64,000 nt of DNA, taken from Agromyces sp. ISL-38. Its GTDB lineage: Bacteria; Actinomycetota; Actinomycetes; Actinomycetales; Microbacteriaceae. The DNA lies in assembly GCF_018613935.1 (NCBI RefSeq), contig NZ_JAGGPF010000008.1:62001-126000 (forward strand), written 5' to 3'. Shown here piece after piece: positions 44,636 through 51,955 of the stretch. Position numbers and translations under genes: made by a program. The notes under the pieces were generated by a model, which ran no database searches, had not been told where the DNA came from, and was given only the letters and a program-made list of their open reading frames with translations. Numbering within the stretch: position 1 is the stretch's first letter; each line of letters starts with the position of its first letter.

Positions 44636-45709
44636 GTGGCTCTCACTATCGGCATCGTCGGCCTGCCCAACGTCGGCAAGTCCACCCTGTTCAACGCGCT
44701 CACCAAGAACCAGGTGCTCGCGGCGAACTACCCCTTCGCGACGATCGAACCGAACATCGGCGTGGTGAGCCTGCCCGACCCACGACTCGAGACGCTCGCC
44801 GGCATCTTCGGCTCTGAGCGCATCCTGCCTGCCGCCGTCTCGTTCGTCGACATCGCGGGCATCGTGCGCGGCGCGTCCGAGGGGGAGGGGCTCGGCAACA
44901 AGTTCCTCGCCAACATCCGCGAGGCCGACGCGATCGCCCAGGTCGTGCGCGGCTTCACCGACGACGACGTCGTGCACGTCGAGGGCGCCGTCGACCCCAA
45001 GGCCGACCTCGAAACGATCAACGCCGAGCTCATGCTCGCCGACCTCGAGACGCTCGAGCGCGCCATCCCGCGGTTTGAGAAGGAGGTCAAGGGCAAGAAG
45101 CTCGATCCCTCGGTGCTCGCGACGGCGAAGGAGGCTCAGGAGCTGCTGCAGAAGGGCACGCCGCTCTCCGCGGCATCCGTCGACCTCGAACCCATCAAAG
45201 AACTCGGCCTCCTCACCGCGAAGCCCTTCATCTATGTGTTCAACGTCGACGAGGCGGTGCTGACGGATGCCGCTCGCAAGGCCGAGCTCGCAGTGCTCGT
45301 GGCGCCCGCCGAAGCGGTCTTCCTCGACGCGAAGATCGAGTCGGAGCTCATGGATCTCGACCCCGATGACGCTGCCGAGCTGCTCGCCTCGACCGGCCAG
45401 GAGGAGTCGGGCCTCAACCAGCTCGCCCGCATCGGCTTCAACACCCTCGGCTTGCAGACCTACCTCACGGCCGGCCCCAAGGAGTCCCGCGCGTGGACGA
45501 TCCACAAGGGCTGGAAGGCCCCGCAGGCTGCCGGCGTCATCCACACCGACTTCGAGCGCGGCTTCATCAAGGCCGAGGTCATCTCGTTCGCCGACCTCGT
45601 CGCGACCGGCTCGGTCGCCGAGGCCCGCGCGAAGGGCAAGGCCCGCATGGAGGGCAAGGACTACGTCATGCAAGACGGCGACGTGGTGGAGTTCCGGTTC
45701 AACGTGTGA
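44636..45709 (+). CDS. ychF: Redox-regulated ATPase YchF (Obg-like)
   Basis: 357 residues. G1 GLPNVGKSTLFNAL, switch region NYPFATIEPNIGVV, G3 DIAGIVRGASEGEGLGNKFL, an NVDE in place of NKxD (ATP preference), a coiled-coil insert and the C-terminal TGS domain (AWTIHKGWKAPQAAGVIHTDFERGF, partial). It binds ribosomes and affects translation under stress. GTG 44636 follows TACGAT (44622-44627) by 8 nt; that -10 overlaps the EamA stop codon. It closes the conserved core block. Confidence 0.97.
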   Translation: MALTIGIVGLPNVGKSTLFNALTKNQVLAANYPFATIEPNIGVVSLPDPRLETLAGIFGSERILPAAVSFVDIAGIVRGASEGEGLGNKFLANIREADAIAQVVRGFTDDDVVHVEGAVDPKADLETINAELMLADLETLERAIPRFEKEVKGKKLDPSVLATAKEAQELLQKGTPLSAASVDLEPIKELGLLTAKPFIYVFNVDEAVLTDAARKAELAVLVAPAEAVFLDAKIESELMDLDPDDAAELLASTGQEESGLNQLARIGFNTLGLQTYLTAGPKESRAWTIHKGWKAPQAAGVIHTDFERGFIKAEVISFADLVATGSVAEARAKGKARMEGKDYVMQDGDVVEFRFNV

Positions 45710-46006
45710 TCCAGCGCGTTTCCGCACGTCACGGGGTTACAGGCGCTCCCCAGTCCGCACCGAGTCCGCAAGAAATCTAGTCGGACGCTCTCGATGTGCG
45801 GGTTCCTGGGCGTCGGGAATGAGCTTCCGCGCAGTCGTCAACCTGGTTCGCGGGCGCCCATTTGCGGCGGTCTAGGGCACCGCCGCGATGCCCAGACCGC
45901 GGTATTGGGGTATGCGCGTGAAGTTCGATGGCGACCAGTCGATCGGTCCTGAAAGGGCCATTGACGAGCCCTCCGGAGACGTTCCCATGCGGCCGGACTT
46001 GCACGA
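45710..46006. other. 297-nt stretch without a supported gene; start of the accessory region
   Basis: After ychF the GC content drops and no frame looks protein-coding. A 75-codon minus-strand frame beginning at the hydrolase stop has no family features, and its neighbouring frames share fragments of similar quality, so a decayed gene is possible. I see no repeat or tRNA that would mark an attachment site. Confidence 0.4.
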
Positions 46007-46894
46007 CTACGCCGACGTCCCGAGCCGTCGTTGGAGGAAGTTCGAAGCGAGTCGTAACGACTCCGCGGCACTCGGAACATCCGGTCCGCGGGCCTGGTAG
46101 ACGTGAGTCATTTCTGGTTGCACCTGGAGTTCGATGGCGACATCAGCAGCAGCTGCCCGTGCTGCGAATCTAACCGCGTCATCCAGCAGGATCTCGGACG
46201 AGCCGACTTGGACGAGCAGGGGCGGCAAGCCTCTGAGGTCCGCGAACAGGGGGCTGGCGCCGGGGCGTGTCGGAGGAGCGGTGCCCAGGTAGGACCTGAC
46301 GCTCGCCTTGAGGGCGGCGCGGGTCAGTATCGGGTCGACCGAGGCCTTCGTCGCCATGCTGTCGCCCGACATTGTGAGATCAACGAGGGGTGAGAAGACC
46401 ACCGCAGCATCTGGGAGAGGGAGGCCCGCGTCACGGGCAGCGACCAGCAGGGCGAGCGCCAGACCGCCGCCCGCCGATTCGCCTCCTACCGCGAACGGGG
46501 CGGCGCCGACCTCGGTGGCGAACGCCCGGTATGCGGTCAGTGCGTCGACCGCCGCGGCCGGGAACGGGTGCTCGGGAGCCAGCCGGTAGTCCACGGAAAG
46601 AAGACGCACCCGGGCGACACGAGCGAGCTCGGCCGCCGGCGGCAACGCCGATCGAGGTGAGCCGGCGACGTAGCCGCCGCCGTGAAGCCACAACATCGGC
46701 ACCTGCGGCGCCGCTCGTGTGCTGGTGATCTCGAGCGCGGGAACGCCGCCCAGATCCGTCGGCCTGAGTCGGATGTCGCTTGGGACGGGACGAGCGCCGA
46801 GGACGCGGTCGAAGTACTGCCGTTGCCGGCCGATGAGCTCGGCGCGGGCGGAGAGGGAGTCTGTCGTCATGTACGATGCCAACATGTTGCCCAA
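46007..46894 (-). CDS. Alpha/beta hydrolase (hormone-sensitive lipase family esterase)
   Basis: About 287-295 residues. Counting from the ATG at 46870, the oxyanion motif HGGG is at 63-66, the nucleophile Ser132 is in GGESAGGG, the acid is in EILLDDAVRF (about 230) and His is in MTHVYQ (about 256). It hydrolyses small esters. The start is uncertain: TTG 46894 (AGGA 10 nt upstream), ATG 46885 or ATG 46870. It is divergent from a MarR gene with a palindromic operator between them, so it is probably MarR-controlled. Confidence 0.88.
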   Translation of the reverse strand: MGNMLASYMTTDSLSARAELIGRQRQYFDRVLGARPVPSDIRLRPTDLGGVPALEITSTRAAPQVPMLWLHGGGYVAGSPRSALPPAAELARVARVRLLSVDYRLAPEHPFPAAAVDALTAYRAFATEVGAAPFAVGGESAGGGLALALLVAARDAGLPLPDAAVVFSPLVDLTMSGDSMATKASVDPILTRAALKASVRSYLGTAPPTRPGASPLFADLRGLPPLLVQVGSSEILLDDAVRFAARAAAADVAIELQVQPEMTHVYQARGPDVPSAAESLRLASNFLQRRLGTSA

Positions 46895-46901
46895 GATTAT
46901 T

Positions 46902-46913
46902 ATTCCTAGGAAT
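46902..46913. promoter_or_regulatory. Palindromic operator between hydrolase and MarR genes
   Basis: ATTCCTAGGAAT is a perfect 12-bp palindrome in a strongly AT-rich spacer of about 25 nt. It lies 4 nt from the MarR start codon and 8 nt from the earliest hydrolase start, exactly where a MarR dimer would block both promoters. Confidence 0.65.
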
Positions 46914-46917
46914 GTAA

Positions 46918-47370
46918 ATGGTTGAGCCTGTCGACCTGGGCGACCTGTTTCAGGAAATCGTCAACCTCCAAATGGACCTGTTCGCCGCGGTCGACCAACG
47001 GCTCAGGTCTGAGCTGGACATGCTCCTGATCTCGCTCCTGCCGATGCGTGTCATCGCCGCGCAGGGCCCGTGCCGCGTGCAGGACATCGCGGCGGCCCTG
47101 CAGATCAGTGTGGGTGGCGCCAGCAAGTCGGTCGATCGGATCGAACGGCTGGGATGGTGTCGGCGGTCTGAGAATCCCGGCGACCGCCGGTCCTCGCTGA
47201 TCGAACTCACCCCGCGGGGGCACGCGATGCTCATGGACGGCAACGTCATCCTCGAGGAGGAGATGCAACATCGCGTCGCCGATGTGCTGGGACCGGACTC
47301 GACGCAGTTTGCTCGCGCCCTCGAACGGTTGCGGGCGACTGGTGCGGACGTCAGTGCAAGCCCGCCATGA
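46918..47370 (+). CDS. MarR family transcriptional regulator
   Basis: 150 residues. Winged helix with MRVIAAQGPCRVQDIAAALQISVGGASKSVDRIERLGW (partial; recognition helix about 68-85), wing RRSENPGDRRSSLIELTPRGH and terminal helices for dimerisation. Two cysteines (Cys54 and Cys82, in GPCRV and GWCRR) could allow redox sensing. It likely represses itself and the divergent esterase through the palindrome at 46902-46913. ATG 46918 is preceded by AGGAAT. Confidence 0.9.
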   Translation: MVEPVDLGDLFQEIVNLQMDLFAAVDQRLRSELDMLLISLLPMRVIAAQGPCRVQDIAAALQISVGGASKSVDRIERLGWCRRSENPGDRRSSLIELTPRGHAMLMDGNVILEEEMQHRVADVLGPDSTQFARALERLRATGADVSASPP

Positions 47371-47474
47371 GGCGATTGTCGCGTACTGACGAAGAGACCT
47401 TCGCTCCGCTCGCTGCGCGCGGTAGCGTCGGACCCAGGCCGGCGTACTGGAGCGGCAGCCGAGGGGAGAGCGCG

Positions 47475-47690
47475 ATGAGCAACCACACCTATCGGGTCAC
47501 CGAGATCGTGGGCACGTCGCCCGACGGTGTCGACACGGCCATCCGCAACGGCATCGCTCGGGCGTCCTCAACGCTGAGACACGTCGACTGGTTCGAGGTC
47601 GTCTCGGTGCGGGGCGAGGTCGCGGATGGTGGCGTTGCGCACGTGCAGGTGACGATGAAGGTCGGCTTCCGACTGGAGGAACCCGCCTAG
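47475..47690 (+). CDS. Dodecin family flavin-binding protein
   Basis: 71 residues, the standard dodecin length. YRVTEIVGTSPDGVDTAIRNGIARASSTLRHVDWFEVVSVRG (partial) matches the family, including the flavin-stacking Trp in DWFEV, and it ends with VQVTMKVGFRLE. Dodecins form 12-mers that store or buffer flavins or CoA. ATG 47475 follows GAGGGGAGAG. A TAGCGT box at 47423-47428 could be its -10, giving a leader of about 45 nt. Confidence 0.93.
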   Translation: MSNHTYRVTEIVGTSPDGVDTAIRNGIARASSTLRHVDWFEVVSVRGEVADGGVAHVQVTMKVGFRLEEPA

Positions 47691-47777
47691 GGTACGTCGC
47701 TGGTAGCGTCGAGCCCGGAGCGACGACGTTCGCGACGGGCGACGTCGGCGTCGCGTGCCGTTCTCAGTAGTGGCCTC

Positions 47778-48068
47778 ATGACGGATGCCGCCAGCGCACG
47801 ATCCACGGCGGCCGAAGCATCGGGCATCTACGACCCCCGCTACGTCCGCGGCCTCTTCGATCGAATGTCGCGGTCGTACGAGCGGATGAACTACGTGATG
47901 TCGTTCGGCTTCTCGGCAAGGTGGCGGCGCCAGATGATGCAGCTGGTTGATCGGCCCGACGAGGCATCCGACGTCATCGACCTGACCTCGGTGGTGCTCG
48001 GCATCCCGAATGCCGAGGCTGCACAGCTGATCCTGTCGCTGCAGTCTTCTCTCAATTTCGGGGTCTGA
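47778..48068 (+). pseudogene. Truncated MenG/UbiE-type methyltransferase remnant
   Basis: The frame starts at ATG 47778. The first about 70 residues are a clear UbiE/MenG N-terminus (RYVRGLFDRMSRSYERMNYV, then FSARWRRQMMQL). Where the SAM-binding motif should follow (V-I/L-D-L-x-x-G-x-G), the frame reads VIDLTSVVLG and then runs into unrelated sequence, stopping at residue 96. The catalytic domain is lost by a deletion or insertion near 47990. It is not the active MenG of this organism unless the fragment gained a new use. Confidence 0.75.
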
Positions 48069-48086
48069 GTAATCGTCACGAACCTC

Positions 48087-48114
48087 TTGCAATGCACGCC
48101 AACCGGCGTATGAT
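48087..48114 (+). promoter_or_regulatory. Strong housekeeping-type promoter
   Basis: TTGCAA (48087-48092), a 16-nt spacer, and TATGAT (48109-48114). This is the best -35/-10 pair I found in the window. The spacer includes ACGCC-AACC-GGCGT, a small inverted repeat that could be an operator. The predicted start is near 48121, directly in front of two hairpins rather than a gene. Confidence 0.65.
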
Positions 48115-48120
48115 GATCTT

Positions 48121-48190
48121 CACCACCGGAGGAAACTCCGGCATAGAAAGGCCCCGACGAGTCGACAGACGCCGAGGCCTTTCGTTCTGT
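48121..48190 (+). ncRNA. Candidate small RNA (promoter, GAAA-loop hairpin, terminator)
   Basis: About 70 nt. CCGGAGGAAACTCCGG (48126-48141) is a perfect 6-bp stem with a GAAA tetraloop that hides a GGAGG word. It is followed by a terminator-like hairpin with arms GAAAGGCC (48146-48153) and GGCCTTTC (48176-48183) and then TTCGTTCTGTC. No open reading frame of note starts inside. It may be a free small RNA or an attenuated leader of the DUF4279 pseudogene 220 nt downstream. Expression is not demonstrated. Confidence 0.5.
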
Positions 48191-48413
48191 CTACGGCGTG
48201 CGGCGGTCTGAGACGCTTCATCGTCATTCCCCCGCGAAAGCCTCGCCAACTGTCGCCGATCGCGATCAGTCGGGCCAGCCCAGTGGGCGCGAGGGTGAGG
48301 CCTCCAACCACCAATACAATCCGACGTATGCCGAAGTCGAGCGGGGTGAGCCGCGCCACATGCAAGGGCGTTGGGCAGGCATCGACCGCCGCACCGATCC
48401 ATTCGCCGGCTGA

Positions 48414-48877
48414 GTGATGCCCATGATCCGATACAACCGATCGAGCCTCTGCGTGTACAGCGAGTCGCGCACCGCTCAGGAGGTAACCGAAGTCCTCGGC
48501 ATCGAGCCGACGGAGTCCCACGAAAAGGGTGCGCCCACTCGGGCGGGGCTCGCCGGCCGGCCTCTCAAGCCGCAGTACCTCACCTACCAGCGCTCGGTGT
48601 GGATCTACCATCCGGATGGGTCGAGCGGTGATACCGACGACCAGACCGGCTTCAGCTCGCTACGGACGCTCGTGGATGTCTTCGCCGATCACGCCCCGAC
48701 GCGCTTGCCGAACTCCGAAGGAATTGCGACACCGTCATCTGGTGGTCGGGGGATTCCGACAGCAGCCAGGGGGGCTTCGTGATATCGGCGTCCCTCTTGG
48801 CGGACACGGCCCGCCTCGGTTGCGACCTCAGAGGGACTGCATGGATCGACAGTGATGCTGAACACGACAGTGCGTGA
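48414..48877 (+). pseudogene. DUF4279 domain protein, frameshifted
   Basis: The first frame (start GTG 48414, ATG 48417 or ATG 48423) encodes the DUF4279 N-terminal half: YNRSSLCVYSES, then EVTEVLGIEPTESHEKGAP and RSVWIYHPDG. Homology leaves that frame near 48700-48713. The -1 frame supplies the other half, LRRNCDTVIWWSGDSDSSQG, GFVIS and ARLGCDLRGTAWIDSD, ending with TGA at 48875-48877. One lost base thus splits an otherwise intact gene. The function of the family is unknown. A homopolymer sequencing error is a less likely alternative. Confidence 0.75.
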
Positions 48878-48962
48878 GCGGGCTGGCGGGCTCCGCCTCT
48901 CGTCGCGGCGGTAGCCTCGGTCCGCCGGGGATGCTTGCCGGTTGAATTGAAGGAGTCGAACT

Positions 48963-49499
48963 GTGACGTCGCTGTTGAGAACGGCGCGCTTGAACGAGCG
49001 CGCGCGCCCGTTCCTGGTCTTGGCGCGTGAGATTACAGTTGTTGCGGGGCAGACGATCTTCTCGATCGCAGCGCTCGGAACCTGCGCCTTCGTCATCATC
49101 CTCGCCTCCGATCAGCCCTACGAGGACATGCTCTCCATGGTCGGCTGGGCGTTCTGGAGCGTGCTGGCAGCCGTGATCACGACCGCTTTGATGATCATCA
49201 TCGGCCTTTCTCTGCGGCTCCTTCCCGTGCTCCGACGCTGGTGGCGCGCCAATGGCGAGGTCATGCTTGCCGGCACCCTGGTCGGGCTGGGGCTCATCGT
49301 CGTCGCCTTCATCATGGGCACACCGCGACGAGTCGAGGAGCCGTTTGAGCAGGAGTTCGTCGTCTTCGAGCCGAACGGGTGGCTGCTCCTGACGGGTTGG
49401 CTGGTCTTCGCGTTCACCTGCTCCCATCTGCTGTGGCCACGGCGCTGGACCCGCGCCGCGAAGCGCACGTACGCCGCGATCTTTGTGCGACCGGCATAG
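48963..49499 (+). CDS. Hypothetical four-span membrane protein
   Basis: 178 residues. Hydrophobic segments: ITVVAGQTIFSIAALGTCAFVIILA (partial), MVGWAFWSVLAAVITTALMIIIGL (partial), VMLAGTLVGLGLIVVAFIMG and GWLLLTGWLVFAFTCSHLLW (partial). Basic cytoplasmic ends. GTG 48963 follows GAAGGAG at about 48950. I recognise no family. It stands alone in the accessory stretch. Confidence 0.7.
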   Translation: MTSLLRTARLNERARPFLVLAREITVVAGQTIFSIAALGTCAFVIILASDQPYEDMLSMVGWAFWSVLAAVITTALMIIIGLSLRLLPVLRRWWRANGEVMLAGTLVGLGLIVVAFIMGTPRRVEEPFEQEFVVFEPNGWLLLTGWLVFAFTCSHLLWPRRWTRAAKRTYAAIFVRPA

Positions 49500-49710
49500 C
49501 TGGTGTCGAGCCCACGTGCTGCTGCTGTTGGGACGAATCGTGCCGCCAAGCGAAACGGTGATTGAGCACGTGACAGCCAGGAGTACGCGCGACGCGGGTC
49601 AGCGAGTCCGGCCAAGGGACCCGGTTCCGTACCCGTATTGTGAGCAGTTGCGCCGCGCTCCATAGCACCAACGTGACCCCGAAGCACCAAGACGAATCGA
49701 GTTGTATACC

Positions 49711-50016
49711 GTGATTACCGTGCACCTCCGCTACGAGATCGATGCTGAGAAGCTCGCAGATTTCCATGAGTACGGACGGCGGTGGATCCGTTTGGTCAAC
49801 AGGCTCGGCGGTGTGCACCACGGGTACTTCCTACCGAGCGAAGGCGACAGCGACGAGGCATTCGCGCTGTTCACGTTCCCGTCGCTCGCCGAGTACGAGA
49901 AGTACCGGTTGGCGGCAGCTGAAGACCCCGAATGCATCGAGGTGTACCGATTCGCAGTCGAGACGAAATGCATCCGCCGCTACGAGCGGCGATTCCTCTC
50001 GCCGCTGTTCGAATGA
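49711..50016 (+). CDS. NIPSNAP family protein
   Basis: About 101 residues, ferredoxin-like fold. ITVHLRYEIDAEKLADFHEYGRRWIRLVNRLGGVHHGYFLPSEG (partial) and FALFTFPSLAEYEKYR are the NIPSNAP hallmarks. It probably binds or converts a small molecule. GTG 49711 gives the family-like start VITVHLRYEI; TTG 49702 is possible. The gene is not coupled to its neighbours. Confidence 0.88.
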   Translation: MITVHLRYEIDAEKLADFHEYGRRWIRLVNRLGGVHHGYFLPSEGDSDEAFALFTFPSLAEYEKYRLAAAEDPECIEVYRFAVETKCIRRYERRFLSPLFE

Positions 50017-50043
50017 CCTACTGGCTCGGCGACGAAGAACGCC

Positions 50044-50820
50044 TCAGCTCACGGCGTCGAGGCACATCACGTCGTTGATCCAGCCGAAGTCGTAGCCGTC
50101 GTTGCCGAAGACCACGACCGTGGCCTCGTTGCCGAGTACGTCGGCCACGTCGATCGTCTGCGTGTGCTCCGGTTCGAATGCGTCGGGGTCGTTCGAGAAG
50201 ACGAGCTCGACCTGCATGGCGGTGCAGTCCGACTCCGTGAACAACGCCATCTCCCAGCATCCGTAGGCGAAGTCGAATGAGCACTCGACGTCGTAGCGCC
50301 CGTCGTTGTAGATCTCGAGTGCGGCGGGGAACGAGTAGAGGGTCTCACCCGAGAAATAGCGCTCGACGTCGGCCAACTCGGTCGTTTCCGAGTCTGCCGA
50401 GTCGATCGAATCCTCGGATGCCGCGTTCTCCCCGGCCTCGAGAGCGTCAGTGGCAGCGGACATCGTCTCGGTGATGAGACCAGCGGCACCGAACGCTCCG
50501 AACGTGATGAGCGCCACGAACACGGCGACGCCGGCTACGATCCCCGTGATCGCCCAGGGCCGGAGTCCGCGGCGCGGCGCTCGCGCGGTCTCGGCGGCGG
50601 CGGGCGGGACCGTTGTCGTGGCGTCACTTGCGAGCAGCGAAGCACGAGCCTCATCGAGCTTGGTGCTCCACTCCTCGGCCTGGTGGCGCCCCGCAGCATC
50701 GGGATATCGTGACGGATGCCGCGCCCAGGACTCGCTCGCGTGGGCGGTCTCGATGAGCTGGGCGGTAAGGGGCGTGTCGGGGGAGATGCGCAGGATCTGC
50801 CGCGCCATGTTCAAGTCCAC
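50044..50820 (-). CDS. Anchored hypothetical protein, paralog of 51956-52717
   Basis: 258 residues. The N-terminal about 65 residues (ARQILRISPDTPLTAQLIE, RHPSRYPDAAGRHQAEEW, DEARASLL) resemble a decayed J-domain: helix, then HPS where DnaJ has HPD, then helix. A membrane helix at about 90-115 and a Ser/Asp linker lead to an extracellular domain with VERYFSGETLYSFPAALEIYNDG (partial), GCWEMAL, ESDCTAM and FGWINDVMCLD. Four Cys are conserved with the paralog and may form disulfides. GTG 50820 follows minus-strand TACGAT (50827-50832) by 6 nt. Function unknown. Confidence 0.8.
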   Translation of the reverse strand: MDLNMARQILRISPDTPLTAQLIETAHASESWARHPSRYPDAAGRHQAEEWSTKLDEARASLLASDATTTVPPAAAETARAPRRGLRPWAITGIVAGVAVFVALITFGAFGAAGLITETMSAATDALEAGENAASEDSIDSADSETTELADVERYFSGETLYSFPAALEIYNDGRYDVECSFDFAYGCWEMALFTESDCTAMQVELVFSNDPDAFEPEHTQTIDVADVLGNEATVVVFGNDGYDFGWINDVMCLDAVS

Positions 50821-50984
50821 AGCGTGATCGTACGGCCTCGAGCGGACACGAGTGAATCACGCCCCCACGCATTCCCCGCGCATGTCACCCGAGCTGGGGG
50901 GAGACCACAGCGGGCGCACCATCGGTCGATCGTCGTTGCGGAAGATCCTCGACGCGCGGATTTCGAACGCGGTAGCGTCGCCTC

Positions 50985-51155
50985 ATGGAACTGCTCTCGC
51001 TGGCCCTGATCGTGCTCGTCGTGCTCGCCGGAATCAGCGCCATCGCGGCACTGCGCCGAATCGCGGCGGCCACCGAACGCTCGGCCGATGCGCTCGAGGC
51101 GATGGCCACAGCGAGCATACCCGCCGCGGTGCGGCCTGCAAGCGACACGGTCTGA
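50985..51155 (+). CDS. Small single-span membrane protein, 56 aa
   Basis: MELLSLALIVLVVLAGISA begins the protein: one hydrophobic helix, then an amphipathic Ala/Arg/Glu helix (ALRRIAAATERSADALEAM) and a short tail. It is too short for usual gene calls. Support comes from the TAGCGT -10 (50973-50978) exactly 6 nt before the ATG, the pattern shared with many real genes here, and G/C-rich third positions. It lies between the two paralogous anchored-protein genes, on the opposite strand. Function unknown. Confidence 0.65.
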   Translation: MELLSLALIVLVVLAGISAIAALRRIAAATERSADALEAMATASIPAAVRPASDTV

Positions 51156-51264
51156 CGCGGAGGCGAACGCAGAAGGCGAACACCTGCCGTGTCCGCAACG
51201 CCTCGCAGGCCTCCGCGCTCGTATACTCGCCTGACGTTCCCTACAACAGATTGGCTGAACCATC

Positions 51265-51921
51265 GTGGATACATCCGCCGGTCGCCGGCTGCTCATCATC
51301 GCGACGATCTCCGCCGCCTGCCTCGCCGTGTCGGGTTGTGCAGGGAACCAGCCGATTCAGGAACCGGGCGGCGCGGTAGCCTCTTCCACGCCGTCGCCAT
51401 CGCCGGTTCCAACTGCAACGCCGACGCCCACGCCTACACCGGAACCCGAGCCGGTCGATGAGCCCAGCTCGTGGATCATCGAGTCTTCCAGGGTCGGCCC
51501 GCTGGCCCTCGGAGCCGGGCTCGCTGAGGCCAGATCGTCGATGACGGCCTTCGCTGAGTCGCCCGAAGCCTGCCCATGGGTGCCCGCGTTCGAGAAGGCG
51601 GGATATCCCAGCATCTGGCTTCCCGACCCCTTCGACACAGGAACCGTGCAGCAGATCGTGATTCAAGCATGGGGCAGGGTCGCGGAAGTCGCCGCGAATT
51701 CCCCTCGTACGAGCGCCGGCATCGGTATCGGTGCCACAGTGAACGAGCTCGTGGCGGCTCATCCTGGAGTCTCCGCGGTGCAAGCTCGGCCAGGCCGCAC
51801 GCAGTATTCGTTGCAGGGCGAAGACGGCAACTGGGTGAACTTCGGCTTCGGGGAGGGCGGCGTGGTCGACACGATCGTCGTTCGGGCAACGTCGGCAATC
51901 GACTCCGAATACTGCAGCTAG
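51265..51921 (+). CDS. Hypothetical lipoprotein
   Basis: 218 residues. Type II signal with lipobox AVSGC (Cys25), a Thr/Pro/Ser/Glu-rich spacer (residues 38-68), then a globular domain (SRVGPLALGAGLAEARSSM, GIGIGATVNELVAAHPGV) with a pattern seen in actinobacterial secreted proteins of unknown function: VGP(L/I)xLG and a repeated A-x-x-x-L segment. GTG 51265 is the assumed start. It is flanked by the two paralogous anchored-protein genes on the minus strand. Confidence 0.8.
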   Translation: MDTSAGRRLLIIATISAACLAVSGCAGNQPIQEPGGAVASSTPSPSPVPTATPTPTPTPEPEPVDEPSSWIIESSRVGPLALGAGLAEARSSMTAFAESPEACPWVPAFEKAGYPSIWLPDPFDTGTVQQIVIQAWGRVAEVAANSPRTSAGIGIGATVNELVAAHPGVSAVQARPGRTQYSLQGEDGNWVNFGFGEGGVVDTIVVRATSAIDSEYCS

Positions 51922-51955
51922 GGCCGCTGGCTCGCTGGCCCCCGCCGCGCTCACT

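Noticed and set aside
45777-46004. 75-codon minus-strand gene next to the esterase
   Set aside because: No ribosome binding site or -10, no family resemblance, and the C-terminal half is Arg/Ser-rich noise.
48120-48611. 163-codon minus-strand ORF
   Set aside because: It is antisense to the DUF4279 gene and the small-RNA candidate, with no family features and no start signal.
45710-50016. Prophage or genomic island inserted after ychF
   Set aside because: The stretch has lower GC and broken genes, but I see no integrase, phage structural gene, tRNA attachment site or flanking direct repeat.
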